This document shows positions 35,003 through 43,206 of a stretch of DNA of 64,000 nt, in pieces; position 1 is the stretch's first letter, and each line of letters starts with the position of its first letter. The stretch covers positions 62,001-126,000 of the forward strand of contig NZ_JAHKQA010000056.1 in assembly GCF_018860705.1 (NCBI RefSeq). Reading direction: 5' to 3'. The notes below the pieces were generated by a model, which saw nothing but the letters and a program-made list of their open reading frames with translations, did no database searches and had not been told where the DNA came from. The position numbers were made by a program, and so were the translations under genes. The DNA is from Citreicella sp. C3M06 (GTDB lineage Bacteria; Pseudomonadota; Alphaproteobacteria; Rhodobacterales; Rhodobacteraceae).

Positions 35003-35026
35003 CGGCGGCGCGGCGACGCGCCGCCG
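35003..35026 (+). other. Strong hairpin between the binding-protein and second ATPase genes
   Basis: CGGCGGCGCG (35003-35012), tetraloop GCGA, CGCGCCGCCG (35017-35026). There is no U tract. Its place right after the binding-protein gene suggests a 3'-end stabiliser or partial terminator that allows more binding protein than ATPase. Confidence 0.6.
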
Positions 35027-35053
35027 GATCATGCGGATTGGGAGACATAGACC

Positions 35054-35875
35054 ATGCTGGACGCCGGGCGCAGCGAGACGCTTCTCGAGATCAACAACAT
35101 CGAGGTGATCTACAACCACGTCATCCTTGTGCTGAAGGGGGTGTCGCTGTCGGTGCCCAAGGGCGGCATCACCGCGCTTCTGGGCGGCAATGGCGCGGGC
35201 AAGACCACGACGCTCAAGGCGATTTCCAACCTGCTGCATTCCGAACGCGGCGAGGTCACCAAGGGCTCGATCATCTATCGCGGGGAGCGGGTGCAGGATC
35301 TCGACCCGGCGGCGCTGGTGCGCAAGGGGGTCATTCAGGTGATGGAGGGGCGGCATTGCTTTGGCCATCTTACGGTCGAGGAAAACCTGCTGACCGGCGC
35401 TTTCACCCGCCGCGATGGCAAGGCCGCCGTCGCGCGCGATCTGGAAATGGTCTATGAGTATTTCCCGCGCCTGCGCGAGCGGCGCAAATCGCAGGCGGGC
35501 TATACCTCGGGCGGTGAGCAACAGATGTGCGCCATCGGGCGGGCGCTAATGTCGCGCCCCGAAACCGTGCTGCTGGATGAGCCGTCGATGGGCCTTGCGC
35601 CGCAGCTGGTCGAGCAGATCTTCGAGATCGTCAAGGCGGTGAACGAGGGCGAGGGTGTGTCTTTCCTGCTGGCCGAGCAGAACACCAACGTTGCCCTGCG
35701 TTATGCCCATTACGGCTATATTCTGGAAAACGGTCGGGTGGTGATGGACGGCCCCGCCGCCGACCTGCGCGAGAACCCGGACGTCAAGGAATTCTACCTC
35801 GGCATGTCGGACGAGGGGCGCAAATCTTTCCGCGATGTGCGCAGCTATCGACGCCGCAAGCGTTGGCTGGCATGA
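35054..35875 (+). CDS. Liv-type ABC transporter ATP-binding protein (LivF-like)
   Basis: A 273-residue ATPase. Walker A is GGNGAGKTT (about 44-52). The Q-loop region GVIQVMEGRHCFGHLTVEENL and signature TSGGEQQMCAIGRALMSRP follow, then Walker B VLLDEPSMGLAPQLVEQIFE and the H/Q switch LLAEQNTNVAL. The block ENGRVVMDGPAADL is the usual LivF ending. The C-terminus has about 20 extra residues, highly basic at the end (SYRRRKRWLA). It completes the importer: two ATPases, two permeases and a binding protein. ThpR follows after 9 bases. Confidence 0.93.
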   Translation: MLDAGRSETLLEINNIEVIYNHVILVLKGVSLSVPKGGITALLGGNGAGKTTTLKAISNLLHSERGEVTKGSIIYRGERVQDLDPAALVRKGVIQVMEGRHCFGHLTVEENLLTGAFTRRDGKAAVARDLEMVYEYFPRLRERRKSQAGYTSGGEQQMCAIGRALMSRPETVLLDEPSMGLAPQLVEQIFEIVKAVNEGEGVSFLLAEQNTNVALRYAHYGYILENGRVVMDGPAADLRENPDVKEFYLGMSDEGRKSFRDVRSYRRRKRWLA

Positions 35876-35884
35876 CGGGGGGCG

Positions 35885-36424
35885 ATGCGATGCTTTCTTG
35901 CCCTTCCCGTGCCGGATGCGCTGATCCCGCCCCTGCTGGCGGTGCAAGAGGCGATTCCCGTGGGCCGCGCCGTTCCCGAGGAAAACCTGCACCTGACCTT
36001 GGCCTTTCTCGACGAGCAGCCGGAGTATGCGCTGGCCGAGCTGGACGCGGCGCTTGCCCCGGTGCTGCCGGGCTGCACGTTGGCGCTCGACGGGCTGGTC
36101 AGCTTTGGAGGGCGTCGGGTCAAGCTGCTGGCGGCGGGCGTGGTGCCCGAGCTGGGGCTGGTGGCGTTGCGCGCGACCGCTCTGACGGCGGTGCGCGCGG
36201 CGGGCATCGAATTGCCGCGCGAGCGCTTTCGCCCGCATATCACGCTGATCCGTTTTGGCGCGGGTCTGCGCGAGTCCGACCGGGCGCGGCTCGAGGCGGG
36301 CGTGGCGCAGGTGGCGGGGCTGCGCTCTGCACCGGAACCCGTTTGCGCGCTGCGGCTTGTCGGATCGGTGCTGACCCCCGGCGGAGCAATTTACGAGACA
36401 TTGGCGGAGTGGCCCTTGGGTTGA
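35885..36424 (+). CDS. thpR: RNA 2',3'-cyclic phosphodiesterase / 2'-5' RNA ligase family
   Basis: A 179-residue two-histidine phosphoesterase. Both HxTx motifs are present: HLTL (His36, Thr38) and HITL (His118, Thr120), at normal spacing. Family members hydrolyse 2',3'-cyclic phosphates at RNA ends and in vitro can join 2'-5' ends. It lies in the ABC operon between the LivF-like gene (9 bases) and the PaaK-like gene (37 bases). A link to import is not obvious, so its presence may be only positional. Confidence 0.9.
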   Translation: MRCFLALPVPDALIPPLLAVQEAIPVGRAVPEENLHLTLAFLDEQPEYALAELDAALAPVLPGCTLALDGLVSFGGRRVKLLAAGVVPELGLVALRATALTAVRAAGIELPRERFRPHITLIRFGAGLRESDRARLEAGVAQVAGLRSAPEPVCALRLVGSVLTPGGAIYETLAEWPLG

Positions 36425-36461
36425 GCCTTTCCCGCCGGACAGGCAGCGGAAGGACGCGAGG

Positions 36462-37682
36462 ATGACCAGCTATTACGACGATCTGGAAACGCGCAGCGCC
36501 GATGCGCGCGCCGCGGGGCTGGCCTCAAGCCTGCCGCAGCAGATCGCCCATGCGCAGGGCCTGCCGGGCTATGCCGCTGCTCTGGACGGCATCGATGCAA
36601 GCGCGGTGTGCGACCTTGCAAGCTTGGCAACCCTGCCGGTGCTGCGCAAATCGGCACTGACGTCGGCGCAATCGGGGGATGCGCCTTTTGGTGGCTATGC
36701 CGCGAAACCGGCGCATGGCTTTGCGCATGTGTTCCAGTCGCCGGGCCCGATCTACGAGCCGGGCGGCGGCGGGCATGACTGGTGGCGGCTGGGGCGGTTT
36801 CTGCATGCCTGTGGCATCGGGCAGGGCGACATCGTGCAGAACTGCTTTGGCTACCACCTGACGCCGGCGGGGATGATCTTTGAAAACGGCGCGCGGGCGG
36901 TGGGGGCCAGCGTGCTGCCCGCCGGCACCGGGCAGACCGAATTGCAGGCGCGCGCCGCGCATGATGTTGCGGTCACCGCCTATGCGGGCACCCCCGATTA
37001 CCTCAAGCTGATCGTCGAAAAGGCTGAGGCGCTGGGATTGTCGCTGAAGATCGCCAAGGCGGCGGTGTCGGGTGGGGCGCTGTTTCCCAGCCTGCGCGGC
37101 TGGTACGCGGATCGGGGCATCGCCTGCCGCCAGTGTTATGCCACCGCCGATCTGGGGATGATCGCCTATGAAAGCCCGGCGATGGAGGGCATGATCGTCG
37201 ACGAACAGGTCATCGTCGAGATCGTCACCCCCGGCACTGGCGATCCCGTCGCCCCCGGCGAGGTGGGCGAGGTGGTGGTCACCACGCTCAACCCCGATTA
37301 CCCGCTGATCCGCTTCGCCACTGGCGATCTGAGCGCGGTCCTGCCGGGCGAATCCTCCTGCGGGCGCACCAATCTGCGCATCAAGGGCTGGATGGGCCGC
37401 GCCGATCAGACCGCCAAGATCAAAGGCATGTTCGTGCGCCCCGAGCAGGTCGCCGCGCTTGTCGCCCGACACGCCGAGATCGACCGGGCGCGCGTGATCG
37501 CCAGCCGCGATGGCGAGATGGACGTGATGACGGTGCGGATCGAAACCGCTTCGGACGATCCCGCGCCCTATGCGGCAAGCATTGCCGAGCTTCTCAAGCT
37601 CAAGGGCATCGTCGAGCTGGTGAAGCCGGGCGCACTGCCACGCGATGGGGTGGTGATCGAAGATACGCGGGTCTACGACTGA
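36462..37682 (+). CDS. Phenylacetate-CoA-ligase-like protein with degenerate P-loop
   Basis: A 406-residue protein with the fold features of PaaK-type adenylate-forming enzymes. These are a GIGQGDIVQNCFGYHLTPAGMIFENGARAVGASVLPAGTG-like core, an ATADLGMIAYE segment at the adenine-motif position, and LIRFATGDLS. The C-terminal GWMGRADQTAKIKGMFVRPEQV is also typical. Where PaaK has the Ser/Thr/Gly-rich ATP loop (SSGTTGxP), this protein has VFQSPGPIYEPGG (about residues 90-102). It may bind nucleotide differently, or act as a transferase or regulator. A good RBS (GGACGCGAGG) precedes the ATG. It ends the operon and its stop overlaps the convergent acyltransferase by 10 bases. Confidence 0.85.
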   Translation: MTSYYDDLETRSADARAAGLASSLPQQIAHAQGLPGYAAALDGIDASAVCDLASLATLPVLRKSALTSAQSGDAPFGGYAAKPAHGFAHVFQSPGPIYEPGGGGHDWWRLGRFLHACGIGQGDIVQNCFGYHLTPAGMIFENGARAVGASVLPAGTGQTELQARAAHDVAVTAYAGTPDYLKLIVEKAEALGLSLKIAKAAVSGGALFPSLRGWYADRGIACRQCYATADLGMIAYESPAMEGMIVDEQVIVEIVTPGTGDPVAPGEVGEVVVTTLNPDYPLIRFATGDLSAVLPGESSCGRTNLRIKGWMGRADQTAKIKGMFVRPEQVAALVARHAEIDRARVIASRDGEMDVMTVRIETASDDPAPYAASIAELLKLKGIVELVKPGALPRDGVVIEDTRVYD

Positions 37683-38662
37683 GCTGCGGCGCGGCGGCCA
37701 AGGGGGAACTCTCCAAGCAGCGCCGCCCGCAGGCGCGGCAGCCGCGCCAGTCCGCGCATCAGCAGGATAGACAGCAGCCCGGTCAGCGCCAGAAGCGCAA
37801 GGCCGGGCGCACCCTGCGGCACGCTCGCCAGCTTGCCGGTCAGGATTGCGCCTGCGGCGATGATCAGCGCCGGGTGAAACAGGTAGATCCCCAGCGCCTC
37901 GTCGCGCCCCCAGCGCGCCAACGCTCCGGGCACGCGCCAATTCGTGGCCAGCCCGGTCAGGAACAGACCGATCGTCAGAACCGCTGTGCCGATGCTCCAT
38001 TGCACGATCATCCACGACCCGCCAAGCGCCCGGACCACCGCCATTTCGCCCAGCAGCAGCGTGATGCCCACACCCAGCACCGCAAGCGCCGGGCGCAGGC
38101 GCGGCGTTTCTACCCGGTGCAGCGCCGCGCCCGCCAGCAGGCAGGGCAGGCCAAGGAACTGGCGCACCGTCGCATTGGTCAATTCCGAACCATGCTCGAA
38201 TGCCAGCATGGCGCTCGTCGCTGCAAAGCCCAGGGCAATTACCAGCCCCAGCCCTTGCGCCAGAACCACATGATCGCGCCGCCCCAGCGCCTCGATCAGC
38301 ATTGCCGACATCAGCAGGCCGTTGAGATACCACAGGTGATACCATGTCCCGAAAAACAGCGCCTGCCCGGCACCCATCAGCTCGCCATAGCGCCAAAGGC
38401 CGATTGGCAGATAAAGCAGGTTGGCCAGCGCCGTCAGCAGCACGAGGCGCAGCAGACGCTGGCGGCTGAACCGGGGCAGGGCTTCGCCGGGGCGGGTCAG
38501 GTAATAGCCTGTCAGCAGGAAGAAAAACGGCACGCACCAGCGCAGCAGGCCGCGCAGCGCCGCGACAAGATCCGCCGGGAATTCGGGATAGTGCGGGATA
38601 TGCAGCGCGATGATGCCAAGCGCGGCAATCCCTCTGAGGGCGTCGATCCGGTCGTTGCGCAT
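37673..38662 (-). CDS. Acyltransferase 3 family membrane protein
   Basis: A 329-residue polytopic membrane protein of the OafA/NodX/OpgC acyltransferase family, which O-acylates envelope sugars. The signature RNDRIDALRGIAALGIIALHI contains the conserved Arg-Gly and His residues of TM1, and the VPFFFLLTGYYL block follows in TM2. About ten hydrophobic segments are visible, and EALGIYLFHPALI resembles the conserved last-third block. The acceptor is unknown. I start at the ATG at 38662, with AAGGA upstream; 17 further residues upstream are possible. It is downstream of arsC on the same strand by 84 bases. Confidence 0.88.
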   Translation of the reverse strand: MRNDRIDALRGIAALGIIALHIPHYPEFPADLVAALRGLLRWCVPFFFLLTGYYLTRPGEALPRFSRQRLLRLVLLTALANLLYLPIGLWRYGELMGAGQALFFGTWYHLWYLNGLLMSAMLIEALGRRDHVVLAQGLGLVIALGFAATSAMLAFEHGSELTNATVRQFLGLPCLLAGAALHRVETPRLRPALAVLGVGITLLLGEMAVVRALGGSWMIVQWSIGTAVLTIGLFLTGLATNWRVPGALARWGRDEALGIYLFHPALIIAAGAILTGKLASVPQGAPGLALLALTGLLSILLMRGLARLPRLRAALLGEFPLGRRAAAQS

Positions 38663-38746
38663 GGGGCGTCCTTGCAGGGCGTCTGCGGCAAGGCTAACCG
38701 CGCTCTCGGGCATGGATATGGCGCGCCGGTGGCGAATTATGCCGCG

Positions 38747-39085
38747 TCAGCCGAGCAGGTCGAGCACCTTTTCCGGCGGGCGGCCGATCACCGCACGGCC
38801 CTTTGCGAACAGCACCGGGCGTTCGATCAGCTTCGGCTCTTCGGCCATCGCCTGAAGCAGCGTCGCATCATCCGCGCCGCGCAGGCCGCGCTGCGCAAAG
38901 GCGGCTTCCTTGACCCGCATCATGTCGATCACCGGCACGCCAAGCGCGACCTGTGCCGCCCGCAGCTCTGCCAGCGAGGGCGGCTCTTCAAGGTATCTGC
39001 GCAGCTCGGGCGTCACGCCATTGGCCTCAAGCAGCGCCAGCGCCTCGCGCGATTTCGAACAGCGGGGGTTGTGCCAGAGGATCAC
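38747..39085 (-). CDS. arsC: Arsenate reductase (glutaredoxin type)
   Basis: A 112-residue ArsC/Spx-family protein. The catalytic segment is [13 protein letters not shown] with Cys9, and the Arg triad includes the Arg in [20 protein letters not shown]. That set is typical of E. coli-type ArsC (arsenate to arsenite with glutathione and glutaredoxin), but YffB-like members without arsenate activity look similar. There is no ArsB, ArsR or Acr3 next to it. Its start overlaps the pyrD stop by 4 bases, so it is translated with pyrD. Confidence 0.85.
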   Translation of the reverse strand: MILWHNPRCSKSREALALLEANGVTPELRRYLEEPPSLAELRAAQVALGVPVIDMMRVKEAAFAQRGLRGADDATLLQAMAEEPKLIERPVLFAKGRAVIGRPPEKVLDLLG

Positions 39086-40140
39086 AGCCAGTCCTTCCGT
39101 CCGCTGCCCACCGCCTCGGCCACCGAGGCAAAGCCATCGCGCGCCAGCAGCGCGTCAAGCTCGCGCAGGATGCGAGGCACCAGCGACAGCCCCTCGTAGA
39201 CCAGCGCAGAATAAAGCTGCACCGCAGACGCCCCGGCGCGAATCTTGGTATAGGCATCGGCCCCGGACGCCACGCCGCCGACGCCGATCAGCGGCACCGC
39301 GCCGCCGGTCAGATCTGACAGCCGCGCCAGCACCCGTGTCGAGCGTTCGAACAGCGGCGCGCCCGACATCCCGCCTGCCTCGGCCTTGTGAGCCGATGCC
39401 AGCCCGTCGCGCGACAGCGTGGTATTGGTGGCGATCACCCCTGCCACGCCCGAGGCCAGCGCCACCTCGGCCACGTCTTCAAGCCCTTGCGTATCAAGAT
39501 CGGGGGCGATCTTGACGAAGACCGGCAGCGTCAGCCCGGCCTCGGCGCGCGCGGCCATGACGCCAGCCAGCAGCGCGCTCAGCGCCGCCTTGCCTTGCAG
39601 GTCGCGCAGCTTTTCGGTGTTGGGAGAGCTGACGTTGACCGTGGCGAAATCCAGATGCGCGCCGCAGCGGGTCAGCACGCGGGCGAAATCCTCGGCACGG
39701 TCGTCGCTGTCCTTGTTGGCGCCAAGGTTCAGCCCCAGCACCATGCCCTTGGGACGCGCCGCCAGCCGGGGCAGCGCATCGTCCATGCCACGGTTGTTGA
39801 AGCCAAAACGGTTGATCACCGCGCGATCCTCGGTCAGGCGGAACAGGCGCGGCTTGGGATTGCCGGGCTGGGCGCGGGGCGTGAGCGCGCCGACCTCGAC
39901 AAAGCCAAAGCCCGCGCGCGACAACGGCGCCAGCGCCTCGGCATTCTTGTCAAAGCCCGCGGCAAGGCCAAGCGGATTGGCCAGCGTCATTCCCGCCACG
40001 GTGCAGCGCAGCCGGTCCGAGCCATAGCTTTCGGGCAACGGTGCCAACCCCGATGACAGCGCCCTGAGCGCCAGCCCATGGGCGGTTTCGGGGTCGATGC
40101 GGTGCATCAGCGCAAGGCCCGCGCGTTCGATCAGGCTCAT
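39082..40140 (-). CDS. pyrD: Quinone-dependent dihydroorotate dehydrogenase (class 2)
   Basis: A 352-residue membrane-associated PyrD, the fourth step of pyrimidine synthesis (dihydroorotate to orotate, electrons to quinone). The N-terminal helices ([23 protein letters not shown]) form the quinone-channel extension of class 2. FMN-site blocks are [36 protein letters not shown] and [11 protein letters not shown]. The catalytic Ser is in [14 protein letters not shown]. Length is as expected. It overlaps the DUF952 gene upstream and arsC downstream, each by ATGA. Confidence 0.96.
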   Translation of the reverse strand: MSLIERAGLALMHRIDPETAHGLALRALSSGLAPLPESYGSDRLRCTVAGMTLANPLGLAAGFDKNAEALAPLSRAGFGFVEVGALTPRAQPGNPKPRLFRLTEDRAVINRFGFNNRGMDDALPRLAARPKGMVLGLNLGANKDSDDRAEDFARVLTRCGAHLDFATVNVSSPNTEKLRDLQGKAALSALLAGVMAARAEAGLTLPVFVKIAPDLDTQGLEDVAEVALASGVAGVIATNTTLSRDGLASAHKAEAGGMSGAPLFERSTRVLARLSDLTGGAVPLIGVGGVASGADAYTKIRAGASAVQLYSALVYEGLSLVPRILRELDALLARDGFASVAEAVGSGRKDWL

Positions 40141-40481
40141 GTCATGTCATCCGGGAACATGTGTCCGCCCAGACCCAGCGGCAGCGGGCGCGACCAGCGC
40201 ACATCGGCCAGCCGCATCGGGGCGTAGAGATGCGGGAACAGCGCGCCGCCGCGCGATGGCTCCCAGCGCAGCGCCTCGCCAAGCGTCTCGGTCTCGAAGG
40301 CCAGCACATACAGCCCGTCGACGCCCTCGAAATGCTTGGAGACGGTCTCTCGGACCTGCTCCAGCGTCGAGAAATGCACGTAGCCGTCGGCCACGTCGAT
40401 CGGCGCACCGGCGGTTTCGCCCGTGGCCTGAAGGTCGGCCCATTCGCCGCTCCGGAGTATCTTGTAGATCAACATGGCCAT
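40137..40481 (-). CDS. DUF952 family protein
   Basis: A 114-residue DUF952 protein. Family blocks are [39 protein letters not shown], then [12 protein letters not shown] and [19 protein letters not shown]. These proteins resemble glutathione-transferase-like or ADP-ribose-binding folds, but no function is known to me. I use the ATG at 40481; the next Met is two codons later. It shares a 4-base overlap with pyrD, a pairing that seems common in this bacterial group. Confidence 0.85.
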   Translation of the reverse strand: MAMLIYKILRSGEWADLQATGETAGAPIDVADGYVHFSTLEQVRETVSKHFEGVDGLYVLAFETETLGEALRWEPSRGGALFPHLYAPMRLADVRWSRPLPLGLGGHMFPDDMT

Positions 40482-40531
40482 GCAATGCAGGGGAACGTCG
40501 CGCCGGTCAATCCCCGGCGTGGCACGCCGCC

Positions 40532-40762
40532 TTACAGAAGGTGGCCAAGGTGGCGATGGATGCGCGGAATGATCACCCAGACCATCATCACCACGATGAT
40601 CGGCACCACCACAAGGTTGCGCTGCCAGATCGCCCAATCAAGCGTGAGGGGCGCCAGTAGATACAGCAGCGCCGTCACCAGCGGGTAGACGCCCAGAAAG
40701 GCAAAGAGCGCAAGGCGCGGGCGAGACGGCAGTTTCGGCGCGGAGGAAGAATGCGTGGTCAT
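40532..40762 (-). CDS. Small two-helix membrane protein, TetR-controlled
   Basis: A 76-residue protein with two membrane segments (LALFAFLGVYPLVTALLYLLAPL and LVVVPIIVVMMVWVIIPRIHRHL). The VYPLVTALLY...VWVIIPRI pattern loosely resembles the membrane tail of some antibiotic-biosynthesis-monooxygenase-like proteins; this is from memory and unverified. The ATG at 40762 has AAGG upstream. It is divergent from tetR, with a palindromic operator between, and lies 50 bases upstream of DUF952-pyrD-arsC on the same strand. It may lead that operon. Confidence 0.7.
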   Translation of the reverse strand: MTTHSSSAPKLPSRPRLALFAFLGVYPLVTALLYLLAPLTLDWAIWQRNLVVVPIIVVMMVWVIIPRIHRHLGHLL

Positions 40763-40783
40763 GAGGGATGCCTTATAAGAACG

Positions 40784-40796
40784 GAACGTATCGTTC
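40784..40796. promoter_or_regulatory. Predicted TetR operator
   Basis: GAACG-TAT-CGTTC is a perfect inverted repeat with a 3-base centre. An overlapping wider pair AGAACG/CGTTCT spans 40778-40797. It lies 22 bases upstream of the small membrane-protein start and 77 before tetR. It is likely bound by the divergent TetR protein. Confidence 0.6.
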
Positions 40797-40872
40797 TGAT
40801 AATCGCTGGCCACCCGTCCTGTAAAGCGCTAAAGCGATGCAGGCAGCGACGCAGACAGGCAGGGGCGGTGAA

Positions 40873-41442
40873 ATGAGCGAAAGACGGGCCTCTATTGGCG
40901 CAAGGCGCAACCCGGACACCGAAGCGGCGGTGCTGGATGCGGCCACCGCGCTGCTGGAGGAAAAGGGCATCGCCGGCGTGACGATGGAGGCGGTGGCCCG
41001 CCGCGCCCGCGCCGGCAAGGCGACCCTGTATCGCTGGTGGCCGACGCGCGGTGCGCTGCTTCTGGCGGTCTACAAGCGGCAGAAACAGATCACCGCCTAT
41101 CCTGATACCGGCAGCCTTGAAGGCGACGCGGCGGCGCTACTCGATACGCTCTTTGCCCATTGGGCGCGGCCCGAGGGGGCGGTGTTCCGCCATATCATCG
41201 CGGCGGCGCAGGGCGATGACGAGGTGCGCGAGGCGCTCGAGATCTACCGTCAGGACCGGCTGGACAGCTTGGGCACGATCTTTGCCCGGGCCCGCGCAAG
41301 GGGCGAAGTGTCGGGCGCGGTGCCAGAGCGTGACATGGCGCGTGCGCTGATGGCGATGGCGTGGCTGCATTTGCTGACCGACCAGCTGGATGCCGACACC
41401 GGCGCGATGGCGCGCGCGCTGGTGCGCGGCTGGACCCGGTGA
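40873..41442 (+). CDS. TetR family transcriptional regulator
   Basis: A 189-residue TetR protein. The HTH is AATALLEEKGIAGVTMEAVARRARAGKATLYRWWPTRGALLLAV, with the RWW variant in place of the usual KYFxxK. That variant is frequent in regulators of small efflux or detoxification genes. The C-terminal domain fits TetR_C families with a hydrophobic pocket (MALMAMAWLHLLTDQL). The ATG at 40873 is used. It is divergent from the 76-residue membrane protein, with a perfect palindrome between, so control of that gene and of itself is probable. Confidence 0.9.
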   Translation: MSERRASIGARRNPDTEAAVLDAATALLEEKGIAGVTMEAVARRARAGKATLYRWWPTRGALLLAVYKRQKQITAYPDTGSLEGDAAALLDTLFAHWARPEGAVFRHIIAAAQGDDEVREALEIYRQDRLDSLGTIFARARARGEVSGAVPERDMARALMAMAWLHLLTDQLDADTGAMARALVRGWTR

Positions 41443-41463
41443 GCTGCCACGAAACGGACAATG

Positions 41464-41500
41464 GCGCGGCTTCGCGTTACGTCAGGTGAAGCCGCGCTTT
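41464..41500 (+). terminator. Terminator after tetR
   Basis: GCGCGGCTTC (41464-41473) with GAAGCCGCGC (41488-41497), loop of 14 bases, then TTT. The tail runs into TTGACA (41499-41504), which may be the -35 of the next gene. Confidence 0.7.
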
Positions 41501-41528
41501 GACAGCGCTGCCCTGTCGTTGCAACACT
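41499..41528 (+). promoter_or_regulatory. Possible promoter of the 5'-nucleotidase gene
   Basis: A consensus TTGACA (41499-41504) is followed after 18 bases by AACACT, a poor -10 (3 of 6). It is 35 bases before the start codon. Confidence 0.3.
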
Positions 41529-41562
41529 TCGCCCACATACCGCCATGAGAGAGGGTTTCCCG

Positions 41563-43122
41563 ATGTCGTTCCGTCTTTTGTCCACGGCTGCGGCGCTGGC
41601 GCTGAGCGCCGGCAGCGCCAGCGCCGATTACGCGCTGACCATTCTGCATACCAATGATTTCCATGCGCGTTTCGAGCCGATCTCGAAATACGACTCGACC
41701 TGCGGCGAGGAAGACAACGCGGCGGGGGAGTGCTTTGGCGGTTCGGCCCGCCTGATGACGGCGCTGAATGACGCCAAGGCCAAGCTCGACAATTACATCC
41801 TTGTGGATGGCGGCGACCAGTTTCAGGGCACGCTGTTCTACACCTATTACAAGGGCAAGCTTGCCGCCGAAATGATGAACAAGATGGGCTATGACGCGAT
41901 GACCGTGGGCAACCACGAATTCGACGACGGCCCCGAGGTGCTGCGCGGCTTTGTCGATTCGGTCGATTTCCCGGTGCTGATGTCGAACGCCGACATCTCG
42001 GGCGAGCCGCTGATCGCCGATGCCATCCAGAAATCCACCATCATCGAGAAGAATGGCGAAAAGATCGGCCTGATCGGCCTGACGCCGCAGGACACTCATG
42101 AACTGGCCTCGCCGGGGCCGAACATCACCTTCACCGATCCGTCCGAGGCGGTGCAGGCAGAGGTCGACAAGCTGACCGAGGCAGGGGTCAACAAGATCGT
42201 CGTGCTGTCGCATTCGGGCTACAACACCGATATCACGGTGGCCAGGAACACCACCGGCGTCGATGTCATCGTGGGCGGGCACAGCAACACCCTGCTGGGC
42301 GACATGGACGGCGCCGAGGGCCCGTACCCCACCATGGTGAACAACACCGCAATCGTGTCGGCCTATGCCTATGGCAAGTTCCTTGGGGAGCTGAACGTGA
42401 CCTTCGACGACGCTGGCGAGATCATCGAGGCCTCTGGCCAGCCGCTGATCATGGACGCGGGCGTGTCCGAGGATGCCCCCGTCAAGGCGCGCATCGCCGA
42501 GGCCGCCGCGCCGCTGGAAGAGATCCGCAGCAAGGTGGTCGCGCAAACCGCCGAAGAGATCGTCGGCGCCCGCGACATGTGCCGCGCCGAGGAATGCCCG
42601 ATGGGCAACCTCGTGGCCGATGCGATGCTCGATCGGGTCAAGGATCAGGGCATCGAGATCGCGCTGGAGAACGGCGGCGGTCTGCGCGCGTCGATCGACG
42701 CGGGCGAGGTCACCATGGGCGAAGTGCTGACGGTGCTGCCGTTCCAGAACACGCTGTCGACCTTTCAGGTCACTGGCGCGACGATGATCGAAGCGCTTGA
42801 AAACGGCGTCAGCCAGATCGAAGACGGCGGTGGGCGCTTCCCGCAGGTGGCGGGCATCACCTTTACCGTCGATCCGTCGGCAGAGCCCGGCAGCCGGATT
42901 TCCGAGGTGATGGTCGGCGGCGCCCCGATCGACGCAGAAAAGCTGTATGGCGTCGTGTCGAACAATTATGTCCGCAACGGCGGCGATGGCTACAAGATGT
43001 TCATCGACGCGCAGAACGCTTATGACTTCGGCCCGGATCTGGCCGATGTGACGGCGGAATTCCTCGCGGCCAACGCGCCTTACACGCCCTATGTCGACGG
43101 GCGGATCACCATCAAGGAATGA
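41563..43122 (+). CDS. Secreted bifunctional metallophosphatase/5'-nucleotidase
   Basis: A 519-residue UshA/CpdB-type periplasmic enzyme that dephosphorylates nucleotides outside the cytoplasm. A signal peptide runs to about residue 22 (ALALSAGSASA-DY). Metal-site motifs in order are LHTNDFHARF, LVDGGDQFQG, TVGNHEFDDG, VVLSHSGYNTD and VGGHSNTLLG. The C-terminal nucleotide-binding domain has ENGGGLRASIDAG and YGVVSNNYVRNGGDGY. Cys pairs (CGEEDNAAGEC; CRAEEC) may be disulfides. AGAGGG precedes the ATG at 41563; an upstream ATG at 41545 is less likely. A strong hairpin ends the transcript. Confidence 0.93.
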   Translation: MSFRLLSTAAALALSAGSASADYALTILHTNDFHARFEPISKYDSTCGEEDNAAGECFGGSARLMTALNDAKAKLDNYILVDGGDQFQGTLFYTYYKGKLAAEMMNKMGYDAMTVGNHEFDDGPEVLRGFVDSVDFPVLMSNADISGEPLIADAIQKSTIIEKNGEKIGLIGLTPQDTHELASPGPNITFTDPSEAVQAEVDKLTEAGVNKIVVLSHSGYNTDITVARNTTGVDVIVGGHSNTLLGDMDGAEGPYPTMVNNTAIVSAYAYGKFLGELNVTFDDAGEIIEASGQPLIMDAGVSEDAPVKARIAEAAAPLEEIRSKVVAQTAEEIVGARDMCRAEECPMGNLVADAMLDRVKDQGIEIALENGGGLRASIDAGEVTMGEVLTVLPFQNTLSTFQVTGATMIEALENGVSQIEDGGGRFPQVAGITFTVDPSAEPGSRISEVMVGGAPIDAEKLYGVVSNNYVRNGGDGYKMFIDAQNAYDFGPDLADVTAEFLAANAPYTPYVDGRITIKE

Positions 43123-43143
43123 TCCTGCCACGATGACCACACA

Positions 43144-43178
43144 GGGCGCGCCTTGCCATGGGCGCGCCCTTCGCGTTT
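43144..43178 (+). terminator. Terminator after the 5'-nucleotidase gene
   Basis: GGGCGCGCC (43144-43152) with GGCGCGCCC (43161-43169), loop of 8 bases, then TTCGCGTTTT. It lies between the nucleotidase stop and the pcaD-like start. Confidence 0.75.
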
Positions 43179-43206
43179 TGTGCCGCCACCCGACACAGGA
43201 GAGCCC

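Noticed and set aside
33638-35521. 627-codon minus-strand frame opposite the binding-protein and LivF-like genes
   Set aside because: It crosses an intergenic hairpin and two real genes and has no motif.
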